Below, piece after piece: positions 17,079 through 26,121 of a stretch of DNA of 64,000 nucleotides; the first letter of the stretch is position 1, and the number at the start of each line of letters is the position of its first letter. The DNA is taken from the NCBI GenBank assembly GCA_944382785.1, contig CALWNO010000005.1, forward strand, positions 1 through 64,000, read 5' to 3'. This DNA is from an uncultured Gemmiger sp. (lineage in GTDB: Bacteria > Bacillota > Clostridia > Oscillospirales > Ruminococcaceae). Position numbers and translations under genes: made by a program. The notes beneath the pieces are model-generated. The model saw only the letters and a program-made list of their open reading frames with translations. It was not told where the DNA came from and ran no database searches.

Positions 17079-18488
17079 TCAAGGTCTGCCGTTGATACTC
17101 TTTTCGTCTTCCGTGTCCTTCCACCGGCCCATGCCGTCGGCCTGGTCCATCCGATGCAGAGCACTGTCAAAGGCTCCCTGGGTATCCGTCACCTTCACAC
17201 CCCGCAGGCCGCCCTGCCGGATGTTGCTGTGCAGGTCCATATAGAAGGCCAACACAATGCCGTACAGGACCCAGCTCAGGATATGGATCACGACCAAAGG
17301 CAGGAACAGGTAGGTCCCCACCTCCATGAGCAACCCCGCCACCAGACCGGCAATGCCGGAAACCACCAGCTGGGGTTCCATGCCGTTGCCCTGCATGGCC
17401 AGGATCAGAGCCAGGGCAATGATGGGGCCCGGCAGCAGCAGGAACACCACCCGCAGGATCATGTACAGGATATTGTTGCGCTGCATCCCCGGCCGGGGGC
17501 TGAACAGGCAGCGGTAGGTGACCGCCGTGGACACCTGCTGGAAGGCGCCCACCAGATCGTCGGCGTCCTCCACCTTGAAATACTGGCCGCCGGTGACCTG
17601 GGCGATGTTCTGCAGCAGGTTCTCGTCGGCGCCGTTGCCCAGGCTGACCGTGCTGATGGCCACCCCGGCAGACAGGTACTCATTGGCCAGCCGGTTGATG
17701 GGCACGTGGCTGCCGCCGTCGGACAGCAGCACCACCACCGGTGCACGGCCGGAGACATAGTTCTGCTTGACCACGTCCAGGGCCTTCTGCAGAGCCAGGT
17801 AGATGTCGGTACCGCCGTCCGAGCGGTATTCACTGATGCCGTTGGCCAGCAGGTCCCGCTGTGCGTCGGTGAGGTAATCCATCTTGATGGGATCACCGGT
17901 CACCTCGTGGGTAAACCGGAGCAGGCCGGCCCGCTTGTCGTCCTCCATGGAGTCCAGCAGCTGGGACAGCGCCTGGTACCGCATATTCTGCGGGTCGGTG
18001 CTGCTCATGCTGCCGGAATCGTCGATGACAAACACGAAGTCGTTGAATTCCACCGGGGTGTAGGCACTGCCCAGTTCGTACAGGAACTCGGTGCCGCAGC
18101 CCACCGCAAAGACGAGCACAGCCCCCAGCAGCATGCCGGCCAGACGCTGAGCGGTCAGTTCCTTGTTGATGGTCTGGCGCGGGTCCCGGATCTCGCAGAT
18201 GGCACAGGCTGCCAGAATGCACAGGGCAATGATCCCCAGCACCAGACCCACCATGAGCACGTTGCTGCCGGCGGAATTGTACATGGCGCCGTAAATGAAC
18301 TGCCCGATAACGGCACCGATCAGGGCACCCACCAGTGCATGGATGAACAGGGCGCGGTTGAACTTGCGGGGTCCGTACTGCTTCACCGCAGTCTGCTGCA
18401 ACCCCACGGGCGCTCCGCTTTCCCAGGAAAAGTCGTCATCCGACTGCGTACCGCCGCCCCATTGATCATCGTCCCAGTTATACTCCAT
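17079..18488 (-). CDS. Multi-pass membrane VWA protein
   Basis: About 469 residues from the ATG at 18488, which follows AGGAGG at 8-9 bases; an upstream reading to 18521 lacks such a site. The front is an acidic, Trp/Gly-rich tail (MEYNWDDDQWGGG). Hydrophobic helices lie at about 46-68, 76-98 and 116-136. A VWA domain follows with the MIDAS DDSGS at 156-160, then TDIYLALQKAL and LLSDGGS elements that complete the metal site. Two to three more helices follow at about 340-430, then a cytoplasmic tail. Counting helices places the VWA domain outside if the N-terminus is inside. It is the second VWA protein of the locus and would bind a ligand or partner through a divalent metal. It is 39 bases downstream of the unknown 618-residue protein gene. 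Confidence 0.85.
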   Translation of the reverse strand: MEYNWDDDQWGGGTQSDDDFSWESGAPVGLQQTAVKQYGPRKFNRALFIHALVGALIGAVIGQFIYGAMYNSAGSNVLMVGLVLGIIALCILAACAICEIRDPRQTINKELTAQRLAGMLLGAVLVFAVGCGTEFLYELGSAYTPVEFNDFVFVIDDSGSMSSTDPQNMRYQALSQLLDSMEDDKRAGLLRFTHEVTGDPIKMDYLTDAQRDLLANGISEYRSDGGTDIYLALQKALDVVKQNYVSGRAPVVVLLSDGGSHVPINRLANEYLSAGVAISTVSLGNGADENLLQNIAQVTGGQYFKVEDADDLVGAFQQVSTAVTYRCLFSPRPGMQRNNILYMILRVVFLLLPGPIIALALILAMQGNGMEPQLVVSGIAGLVAGLLMEVGTYLFLPLVVIHILSWVLYGIVLAFYMDLHSNIRQGGLRGVKVTDTQGAFDSALHRMDQADGMGRWKDTEDEKSINGRP

Positions 18489-18527
18489 TTCTGGCCCCTC
18501 CTTCATTGTTTTGACCCGCACGCACCT

Positions 18528-20384
18528 TTAGGCACGGCGCGCCTTCATCACCGCAAAGACGCGGCAGATGTCGTCTTCATTGTAGCGCTGGGCAATCGTT
18601 GTCAGCTTCACGATCCGGCCGGCAGAGATGCCCGTCTTGATGGGATACGTCTTGGTGTTGGCATCCACCAAAATGGTCAGCCGGCAGTACAGGGTGGGAT
18701 CGGTGGGCACCGAGCTCTGCTCTGCCCCGCCGCCCAGGTCCACACAGTCGGCGATCATGGACAGGGCTTCCCGAGGGTCCCCGTCCCGGATGGCCCTGGC
18801 ACCGGCCCGGCGCAGCTGCCGCAGGGACGGCAGCGGTTCGGTCCAGCTTACCTCCATGGGATTGCCGTTGTTGAAGGCATCCCGCAGAGTGTACCAGGTC
18901 TCCCGGACCATCTCGGCGAACTCTTCAAACATTTCGCCTTCCTTTTTCAGCTCCTGGATGCGGTCAAAGCAGCCTTCGGCACACTTGCGGGCGATCTGGG
19001 CGCAGCGGGTATTGCCCGCCCGGTCACGCAGCTGGCCGTACTTGTATTTCAGCAGGTAGTTCTGCAGCTGCCGCACGTTGTCCTCCTCGGACAGTTCCTT
19101 CTTGGGTTTGAACCCCCGGACCGAATCCGGCGGCCGCTTGGCTTTTTCTTCCTGCTCTTCCGCCCAGGCCCGCAGATTGTCCGCCAGTTCCTCCAGGCGC
19201 ACATCCACGTCCGACTGGTCCAGGGCCTGCTGCACCGCCTGGGGGATCTCCGCCGGCTGCACCGCATCCCGCCAGGACTGGAAGGCGTCGCTCAGCGCGG
19301 TGCCGAACACCCCTTCCTCCATGGTGTTCACGGGCATATCGGGGGTGATCCGCCCCACCCGTCCCCGCAGGAACAGGCAGCAGGTGTGCATGACCTGCCA
19401 GTCCGGCATGGTGTTGGGCATGGCTTTCTCGATGGCCTCATACAGGGGTTTGGCCGAGAGCTCGGTGTCTGCCTCGGTGCTGGAAAGTTCCTGCAGCACC
19501 CGGCCGCATACGGTGTCCGCCGCCTGGGCCAGCCAGTATTCCGGTCCGGCGGTGGCTTCCTGCACACCGGCGGTGATCACATACCCTTCGATGGACCAGT
19601 TGGTCTCGATCAGGTCGCACAGCAGCTGGAGCCGCTCCCCGTGCTGGTTGTACCGGCGGTATTTTTCGTCCACATCGTCCAGCAGGATCACCTTGCGGAA
19701 GATCCGCTCCGACCGCACGTCCGTCGGCTGCCCGTCCTGCTGTTCCAGCAGGACCGGCTGGGTATACAGGTTGCCGCCTTCTCCGTCCCGGACCTGGTCC
19801 AGTACCGCGCAGGCCTGTTCCTTCTCGGCAACTGTATTATACAGCTGCGGCAGCAGCAAATACAAGTAACAATCATTACTCGCGGCACCAAATGTGCTCA
19901 TCCAGCCCTGGGCTACCGCCGCAATATCGGTCACAAATGCGCCCATGGGATCGCATACGGGCAGAATGATGTGGATCTCCGCCTTGCTCATGGAGATCAT
20001 GGGCATCTTGCTGATGTGCTCCCCTGCGTCCCGGAGTACCCGGTTCACAGCCTGCAGGCTGCCGGTATCCCGGCAGAGCGCCCCGGCTCCGGCAGCTCCC
20101 TGCGGTGCCGCCACCTTTGCCTGCAGAATGGAGCAGCCGCCCTGATAGGGCTTGTCGGTATAAAAATAGCAGAATTGCAGCGCTCCCAGCTGGCTGCTCC
20201 ACCGGCTGGTGAGCTGGGTATGGATCTGCTCCAGCTGATCCGCCAGGGAATCCCCCAGGAGCAGGACCAGGATGGGGTTGGGCACGCTCTGGTGCACACC
20301 GCTGCGCCGCCGCTTCATCTGGCTGCTGCGGGCAAAATCCACCAGATGCAGGGGATCGCCCTGAATCGTTTCTTCGTATGGCAA
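18528..20384 (-). CDS. Unknown cytosolic protein beside the tubulin-like genes
   Basis: A 618-residue protein without signal peptide or membrane helix. The first 200 residues alternate beta and alpha in a Rossmann-like way (NPILVLLLGDSLADQL, then LQFCYFYTDKP, then AEIHIILPVCDPMG). The middle is helical, and a charged segment LSEEDN precedes Cys-containing helices. I do not recognise the family and see no P-loop. Its position directly after three tubulin-like genes suggests a polymer partner. A strong nested hairpin (20421-20469) lies in the 143-base gap before it and may adjust its level relative to the tubulins. Confidence 0.65.
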   Translation of the reverse strand: MPYEETIQGDPLHLVDFARSSQMKRRRSGVHQSVPNPILVLLLGDSLADQLEQIHTQLTSRWSSQLGALQFCYFYTDKPYQGGCSILQAKVAAPQGAAGAGALCRDTGSLQAVNRVLRDAGEHISKMPMISMSKAEIHIILPVCDPMGAFVTDIAAVAQGWMSTFGAASNDCYLYLLLPQLYNTVAEKEQACAVLDQVRDGEGGNLYTQPVLLEQQDGQPTDVRSERIFRKVILLDDVDEKYRRYNQHGERLQLLCDLIETNWSIEGYVITAGVQEATAGPEYWLAQAADTVCGRVLQELSSTEADTELSAKPLYEAIEKAMPNTMPDWQVMHTCCLFLRGRVGRITPDMPVNTMEEGVFGTALSDAFQSWRDAVQPAEIPQAVQQALDQSDVDVRLEELADNLRAWAEEQEEKAKRPPDSVRGFKPKKELSEEDNVRQLQNYLLKYKYGQLRDRAGNTRCAQIARKCAEGCFDRIQELKKEGEMFEEFAEMVRETWYTLRDAFNNGNPMEVSWTEPLPSLRQLRRAGARAIRDGDPREALSMIADCVDLGGGAEQSSVPTDPTLYCRLTILVDANTKTYPIKTGISAGRIVKLTTIAQRYNEDDICRVFAVMKARRA

Positions 20385-20420
20385 AAGTCAACACTCCTTC
20401 ACAAGCTGCCGGAAAAGCAT

Positions 20421-20469
20421 TTGCCGGGCCGTTTGCTCCCGGAGTCGGGAGGCCGATCCGGCCCGGCAA
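20421..20469. other. Nested perfect hairpin between tubulin-like and downstream genes
   Basis: The outer stem is 11 perfect pairs (20421-20431 with 20459-20469). Inside it lies a 6-pair stem CTCCCG/CGGGAG with a 4-base loop (436-451 of the 20 kb block). Reading leftward it is followed by ATGCTTTTCC, a weak T run. It could be a partial terminator or an mRNA-stabilising or processing element. Confidence 0.55.
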
Positions 20470-20527
20470 CGCTTTCCTGATTTGGTTGGACAGCTTTCCC
20501 CGAGGTCTGGTGTTCGGGGGTTATGGC

Positions 20528-23500
20528 TTAGAATTCGTCAAAGCCGTCATCACCGCCGTCACCGAAGTCCTTCAGGGCATCTTCGGCATCCCGCATTTCG
20601 CGGCGCAGCCGGCCCAGGATCTTTTCATAGAAGGCGACGGTCTCATGGTCGATACCATCATCGGCCACATTGTCCATCACGTCTTCCCGCACGGCTTCAT
20701 AGCGGCTCTGAATGCCCTTGTTCAGGGCTTTCAGCTTCCGGACCTTCTCTTCCAGGCTTTCCTTCTGGGCGTCCATCTTGCGGTAGGCCGCCTCCGCCTT
20801 CTGCAGCAGACGATCATGGAGGTTGCGCTTCATGGGCTCGCTGTCGGTGGCCAGGGCCTCAAAGGCTTCGCTGAGGATCACTTCACGGATTCCCATGCGG
20901 CGGTTGATCTTGACCAGCAGGCGTTCCCGCGGGTTGCCGTCCTCGTCGGTGCCGGCCACGTAGTTGTAAACCGGGGTGCCGTCTTCCAGACGAACCATCT
21001 TTACCATGCCGCTGATCAGCAGAACCACCACGCGGTTGGCCTTGCGGGCCACGCCCTCGGTCTGCTCCAGCAGTTTGGCCAGCGCCTCCCGTTTTTTGTC
21101 CAGTGCCTCGTACTTTGCCAGCTCTTCCCGGGCGCGGCGCAGGTTGTTGTACTCACCCAGCAGGCTCTCCTGGGCAATGGTTTCGGCGTCCTCCGTTTTG
21201 GCGGCCACGGTGGCAACCATGTAGCTTTCGGGATCGTCCGCCGCCGTGCTCACGTGCTTGGGCAGGCCCTGTTTCTTCCAGGTATCGAGCTGACGGATGG
21301 CCTCTTCCAGACGCGCCGCATCCAGACGGCCACGTTCGTCCTGCATCCGCTCCACCGCAAAGTCCTTGTCCAGGTTGGGCATATCCGCAAGGCGCAGCTT
21401 GAACAGGGTATGTACCGCCGAATCATCCCGCTGAAGGATGGGCAGGTCACGGCACTTCCGATACAGTTCCCGCTGTTCGTCCTCCACCCGCTTGATGGCA
21501 TCCGGGTAAGCGCCGGCGCGCTTGGGGCGGCTGCGGAAAGGAATGGGGCTGGGCAGATCGCCCCAGTTTTCGGCATTCTTATTGTCGTTTTTGTTCATAT
21601 ACAGATGCAGACCAGCGTTGCCGTTGGGGCCCAGATAGATCTCTTCATACTGAGACAGAGGATCGTAGGCGGACAGAGGCACACAGCTGAGCAGGCTCTG
21701 GGCAAAGATGCGGCTGTTGATGCCGCTGGACTGGATGACCGTGCTGGTACCACCGTCCGGTTTGCCCGCGTAATACTCCTTGAAGGCGCTCTTGATGCCG
21801 CCGCAGGTATAGGGAACGCTGAGCATGGTGTAGGTGGCGCCCACATTGTTTTCGTCGGACAGAGCCATCAGAGGCACCGACATCTGAGCGATCTTGGGTG
21901 CCAGAATACCGGTGACGGAGCTCTGCAGATCGGCGCCCTGCAGCGCGTCCTTGACATAGGTTTCCAGGGAGCAGTTGGCGATGCTGCTCAGGTTATCATC
22001 CAGATACTTGCGGATAAAGGACTTGACATCCACACCGTTTTCCGACCACTGCTGGGCATTTTCCAACAGGGCCTTGCTGAACTTGGCGATGGTTTCCTGA
22101 GCCGTACCGGAGGCATCGAAGGCCTTCTTGATGGTGGGGCTCACATCCGGGATGCTCAGAGGCTGCCAGGTGAAGTTGTGTCCGCTGTCATCCAGCTTGG
22201 CGTTGGTCAGGATGTTGGCGTTATCCTTGCACACCTTCTTCAAAGCCATGAGGACTTCGGTGACCACATTGAACAGCTTGTTGTTCTGCTCGGTCATGAC
22301 CTGGGCGCAGGTACCAAAAATGTTGGCGGTCTCCTTGGCGTTGCACAGTTCCTGGGTAGCCACCAGCTCGGCGCAGACATCGCCGTAGGCGTTCAGGGCG
22401 TCGATGTAGGCCTTGGTCTTGCCGTCCCGCTTGCCAAACAGGGCACCGGCATTGCGGGCGTCCCGTTCACAGGCCGCCACATACTCCTGGGCCGTTCCCA
22501 TCTGCTTGCGCAGCTCCACCACACGGCCGCTGGCCGTCTGGGCATCCCGCCGCAGGCAGGCCAACAGACCGCGGCAGTTTTCCTTGTCGTTGACGATCAG
22601 ATGGTTGACCCAGACAGGACCGAGGGTACCGTTGGTGAACCAGGCTTCGCAGTTCTGCTTGAACTTGGCCGGGAAGTCCCGCACAAAATCTTCGGCCTGC
22701 TGATGGATGTGCACGGTGGTATCGTTGATCCATCTCTGGCACTTGGCCTGGTAGTTGTACTTGGGGTTCTTGCCGAACAGGTCCTCCCACTTCAGGTCAA
22801 CGCCGTTGGCCAGGTCGCATTTGTTGCCCACCAGCATGGGGATCAGGGCACCGGGGGTCAGGCCCAGAACTCTTCTGGCCTGGTCCACATCTTTCTGGGA
22901 CGGCTCACAGCTGAACATGCTGTCCATCTTGTCGAACAGCAGGCTGGTCACATACAGCAGGATCTGGTCGATAGGCAGCTCATAATCGTAGGTACCCAGG
23001 GCCAGATAGATGTTGGAGCGCTCCGGGTACGGGCTGCTGAACTGAGCGGTAGCGGCGCCGATGTTGTCGTAGTGGCTCTTCATGGCAAATTCGGTGGCCA
23101 CGCCCTCCTTCTTTTCCTGTGCCACAAAGGAGAGGATGCTCTGGGCCACCGCCTGCATGCAGTGACGATAGGGATCGCCCAGGATCAGGCCGCCCTTGCC
23201 CTTGCCGCTGACCAGGTGGATAAAGTCAAAGGGCGGTGTTTCCGTATCGATGATATAGGTCGGCGTATACCGCTGGGTAAACTTGCCGCCGTCCTTGGAC
23301 ATGTTCATCAGATAATCCAGTTCCTTCAGGGCGGCATAGCCGTTCTTCTGGATACAGGCCTGGTTTTCCTTGGGGATGGGACGGCTCAGGTTCACATCGG
23401 GCATGAACAGATAGCCGTAGCTCTTGGTCTTGCCAGTGCCCACCAGATGGCTGACCACATTCTGGGCGATGTACGCCAGATCCAGGAAGGTGCCGCTGCC

Positions 23501-24094
23501 CGTGCCGCCGCCGATGCCGGCCAGAAGGTAAATGTTCATGTGCGATACGTTCTGGTTGGCGATCATCTGCTGGACAGCTCCCTGGATGGCCTGGATGATT
23601 CTGTCCACGTTGTGGAACAAAAGCAGACGGCCGCACTGCCGGATGCCGCCGGCGCCGTCGGTGCCGTTATGGGCGCCGATGCTGAAATCCAGCCAGGAGC
23701 TGATATAGGAGGGTACCTGATGCCGGTAATCCGGGGACAGGAACCGGACCATGTCCGGGTTGGACAGCTGGATCAGTTCGCCTTTTTGGGTATCCAGCTT
23801 GGCGCCGCCGCTTCTCTGGGAAGAGTTCTTCTGCCTTGCCTCGTCATCCGTGTCGATGGCCAGATAAGCCACATGGTTGGTGGGTTTGTCTTTGTGGGTT
23901 TCATCCAGGCAGCAAGTCTTGTTGACCATGCCTTTGGCTTCCAGCAGGGCGTCCACGCCGGTACCGCCCGCACCGATGATCAGGCTGAAAACGCCTTCCT
24001 GCGCGGGGACCTTGCTGCTGTTGAGCTGCAGCGAGGTGTCCAGATGCGCATCAAATGCCGCAATTTCTCTTTTTGCTTTATCGCTAAGTGCCAT
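20528..24094 (-). CDS. Tubulin/FtsZ-like protein, copy 1 (longest)
   Basis: The 1188-residue protein has tubulin-superfamily nucleotide motifs in the right order: a T1-like GAGGTG (41-46), AIDTD (79-83, matching the FtsZ AxNTD strand) and the T4 signature GGGTGSG (195-201), followed by FLDLAYIA. It is much longer than FtsZ (about 380). The extra sequence is helical, with a coiled-coil-like C-terminus ending in acidic DDGFDEF. It resembles the large Tubulin_2-type bacterial proteins found in conflict-type loci. It should bind GTP and may polymerise in the cytosol. It is the only copy with an intact T4 loop. It shares 588 identical bases (22433-23020) with the copy upstream. The ATG at 24094 follows GGGAGG. 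Confidence 0.82.
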   Translation of the reverse strand: MALSDKAKREIAAFDAHLDTSLQLNSSKVPAQEGVFSLIIGAGGTGVDALLEAKGMVNKTCCLDETHKDKPTNHVAYLAIDTDDEARQKNSSQRSGGAKLDTQKGELIQLSNPDMVRFLSPDYRHQVPSYISSWLDFSIGAHNGTDGAGGIRQCGRLLLFHNVDRIIQAIQGAVQQMIANQNVSHMNIYLLAGIGGGTGSGTFLDLAYIAQNVVSHLVGTGKTKSYGYLFMPDVNLSRPIPKENQACIQKNGYAALKELDYLMNMSKDGGKFTQRYTPTYIIDTETPPFDFIHLVSGKGKGGLILGDPYRHCMQAVAQSILSFVAQEKKEGVATEFAMKSHYDNIGAATAQFSSPYPERSNIYLALGTYDYELPIDQILLYVTSLLFDKMDSMFSCEPSQKDVDQARRVLGLTPGALIPMLVGNKCDLANGVDLKWEDLFGKNPKYNYQAKCQRWINDTTVHIHQQAEDFVRDFPAKFKQNCEAWFTNGTLGPVWVNHLIVNDKENCRGLLACLRRDAQTASGRVVELRKQMGTAQEYVAACERDARNAGALFGKRDGKTKAYIDALNAYGDVCAELVATQELCNAKETANIFGTCAQVMTEQNNKLFNVVTEVLMALKKVCKDNANILTNAKLDDSGHNFTWQPLSIPDVSPTIKKAFDASGTAQETIAKFSKALLENAQQWSENGVDVKSFIRKYLDDNLSSIANCSLETYVKDALQGADLQSSVTGILAPKIAQMSVPLMALSDENNVGATYTMLSVPYTCGGIKSAFKEYYAGKPDGGTSTVIQSSGINSRIFAQSLLSCVPLSAYDPLSQYEEIYLGPNGNAGLHLYMNKNDNKNAENWGDLPSPIPFRSRPKRAGAYPDAIKRVEDEQRELYRKCRDLPILQRDDSAVHTLFKLRLADMPNLDKDFAVERMQDERGRLDAARLEEAIRQLDTWKKQGLPKHVSTAADDPESYMVATVAAKTEDAETIAQESLLGEYNNLRRAREELAKYEALDKKREALAKLLEQTEGVARKANRVVVLLISGMVKMVRLEDGTPVYNYVAGTDEDGNPRERLLVKINRRMGIREVILSEAFEALATDSEPMKRNLHDRLLQKAEAAYRKMDAQKESLEEKVRKLKALNKGIQSRYEAVREDVMDNVADDGIDHETVAFYEKILGRLRREMRDAEDALKDFGDGGDDGFDEF

Positions 24095-26121
24095 TTTCGG
24101 ATTCCTCCCTTTCGGAATATTTGGGTGTCCTTTTCTATCATCAACCGCCGGTTTGCGGTCGGTCCGCTTCGCCGTATACGGTCAATTTCGGTTTTTGTGT
24201 GGGGGCTTCATGCCCGGGCCAGCTGTTCCAGCTCCTGCCGCTTTTGGGCCAGGGCATGGTATTTTTCCAGTTCCCGTTCAGCCCGGCAGAGGTTGTCGTA
24301 TTCACCCAGGAAGCATTCCTGGGCAACGGTTTCGGGATCAGCCTCGGTGGCGGCCACCGCGGCCACCCGGTAGATTTCGGGGTCATAGACTCCGGTGCTC
24401 TCATGGGCAGGCAGGCCCTCCCTCATCCAGTGGTCGATCTGGCAGATGGCTTTTTTCAGGCGGTCGCGCTGCCCCTGCAGCTGCTCTGCCGGGAACAGAG
24501 CGTCCAGGTCCGGCAGTTCCGCCAGGCGCAGACTGTACACGGTATGAGCGACGCTGTCTTCCCTGAGAAGGATGGGCAGTTTCCGGCATTCCCGGTACAG
24601 TTCCCGCCGCCGGTCCTCCACCTGTCTGATGGCATCCGGGTAAGCGCCGGTTCGAATGGGACGGCTGCGGGCGGGGATGGGACTGGGCAGATCCACCCAG
24701 TTTTTGTACAGGTGCAGGCCGGGGTCCATCCTCGGTTCCAGATAGGACTTTTCGTATGTGGCCAGCGGCGCATACGCAGACAGGGGCACGCAGGTGAGCA
24801 AGCTCCTGGCAAAGATCCCGCTGGTGTCAACACTGTACCGGATCTCCACCTCACGGTCCGGCATGTTCTGATAGTAGTTGTCGAGGGCCCGCTTGATGTT
24901 AGGACAGTTGTAAGGGACATTGATCACGGTGTACGTGGGGCCTACGTTGTTTTCATCGGACAGCGCCATCAGGGGCACCGCTATCCTGTCAATCTTGGGT
25001 GCCAGAATTTCGGTGACAGAGTGCTGCAGATCGGCGCCCTGCAGCGCGTCCTTGACATAGGTTTCCAGGGAGCAGTTGACGATGCTGCTCAGGTTGTCAT
25101 CCAGATACTTGCAGATAAAGGACTTGACATGCACCCCATTGTCCGCCCACTGACGGGCATCTTCCAGCAGAGCCTTGCTGAACCTGGCAATGGTACTCTG
25201 GGACGTACCGGAGGCACCGAAGGCATTCTTGATGGTGGGGCTCACATCCGGGATGCTCAGAGGCTGCCAGGTGAAGTTGTGTCCGCTGTCATCCAGCCAG
25301 GCGTTGGTCAGGAGGTTGGCGTTATCCTTGCACACCTTCTTCAAGGCCATGAGGACTTCGGTGGCCACATTGAACAGCTTGTTGTTCTGCTCGGTCATGA
25401 CCTGGGCGCAGGTGCCAAAAATATTGGCAGTCTCCTGGATGCTGCACAGTTCCTGGGTGGCCACCAGCTCGGCGCAGATATTGCAGTAGTTGCTCAGGGC
25501 GTCGATGTAGGCCTTGGTCTTGCCTTCCCGGTCGCCAAACAGGGCACCGGCATTGCGGGCGTCCCGTTCACAGGCCGCCACATACTCCTGGGCCGTTCCC
25601 ATCTGCTTGCGCAGCTCCACCACACGGCCGCTGGCCGTCTGGGCATCCCGCCGCAGGCAGGCCAACAGACCGCGGCAGTTTTCCTTGTCGTTGACGATCA
25701 GATGGTTGACCCAGACAGGACCGAGGGTACCGTTGGTGAACCAGGCTTCGCAGTTCTGCTTGAACTTGGCCGGGAAGTCCCGCACAAAATCTTCGGCCTG
25801 CTGATGGATGTGCACGGTGGTATCGTTGATCCATCTCTGGCACTTGGCCTGGTAGTTGTACTTGGGGTTCTTGCCGAACAGGTCCTCCCACTTCAGGTCA
25901 ACGCCGTTGGCCAGGTCGCATTTGTTGCCCACCAGCATGGGGATCAGGGCACCGGGGGTCAGGCCCAGAACTCTTCTGGCCTGGTCCACATCTTTCTGGG
26001 ACGGCTCACAGCTGAACATGCTGTCCATCTTGTCGAACAGCAGGCTGGTCACATACAGCAGGATCTGGTCGATAGGCAGCTCATAATCGTAGGTACCCAG
26101 GGCCAGATAGATGTTGGAGCG
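22433..26121. repeat. 588-bp identical segments in tubulin-like copies 1 and 2 (22433-23020, 25534-26121)
   Basis: Comparing line by line, the two segments have the same sequence for 588 bases at a constant offset of 3101, while immediate flanks differ in many positions. Identity including third codon positions means very recent gene conversion or duplication of this middle part. Further stretches outside it are similar but not identical. Confidence 0.88.

Noticed and set aside
1783..20480. Several rightward open frames of 1400 to 2200 residues across unit A.
   Set aside because: They are caused by strong GC3 bias opposite real genes; they have no ribosome sites at their starts and read as His/Gln/Gly/Pro-rich sequence without motifs.
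24095..24207. A promoter between tubulin-like copies 2 and 1 (TTGATG/AATATT).
   Set aside because: Both elements match only 4 of 6 bases and the genes are otherwise in a continuous operon.
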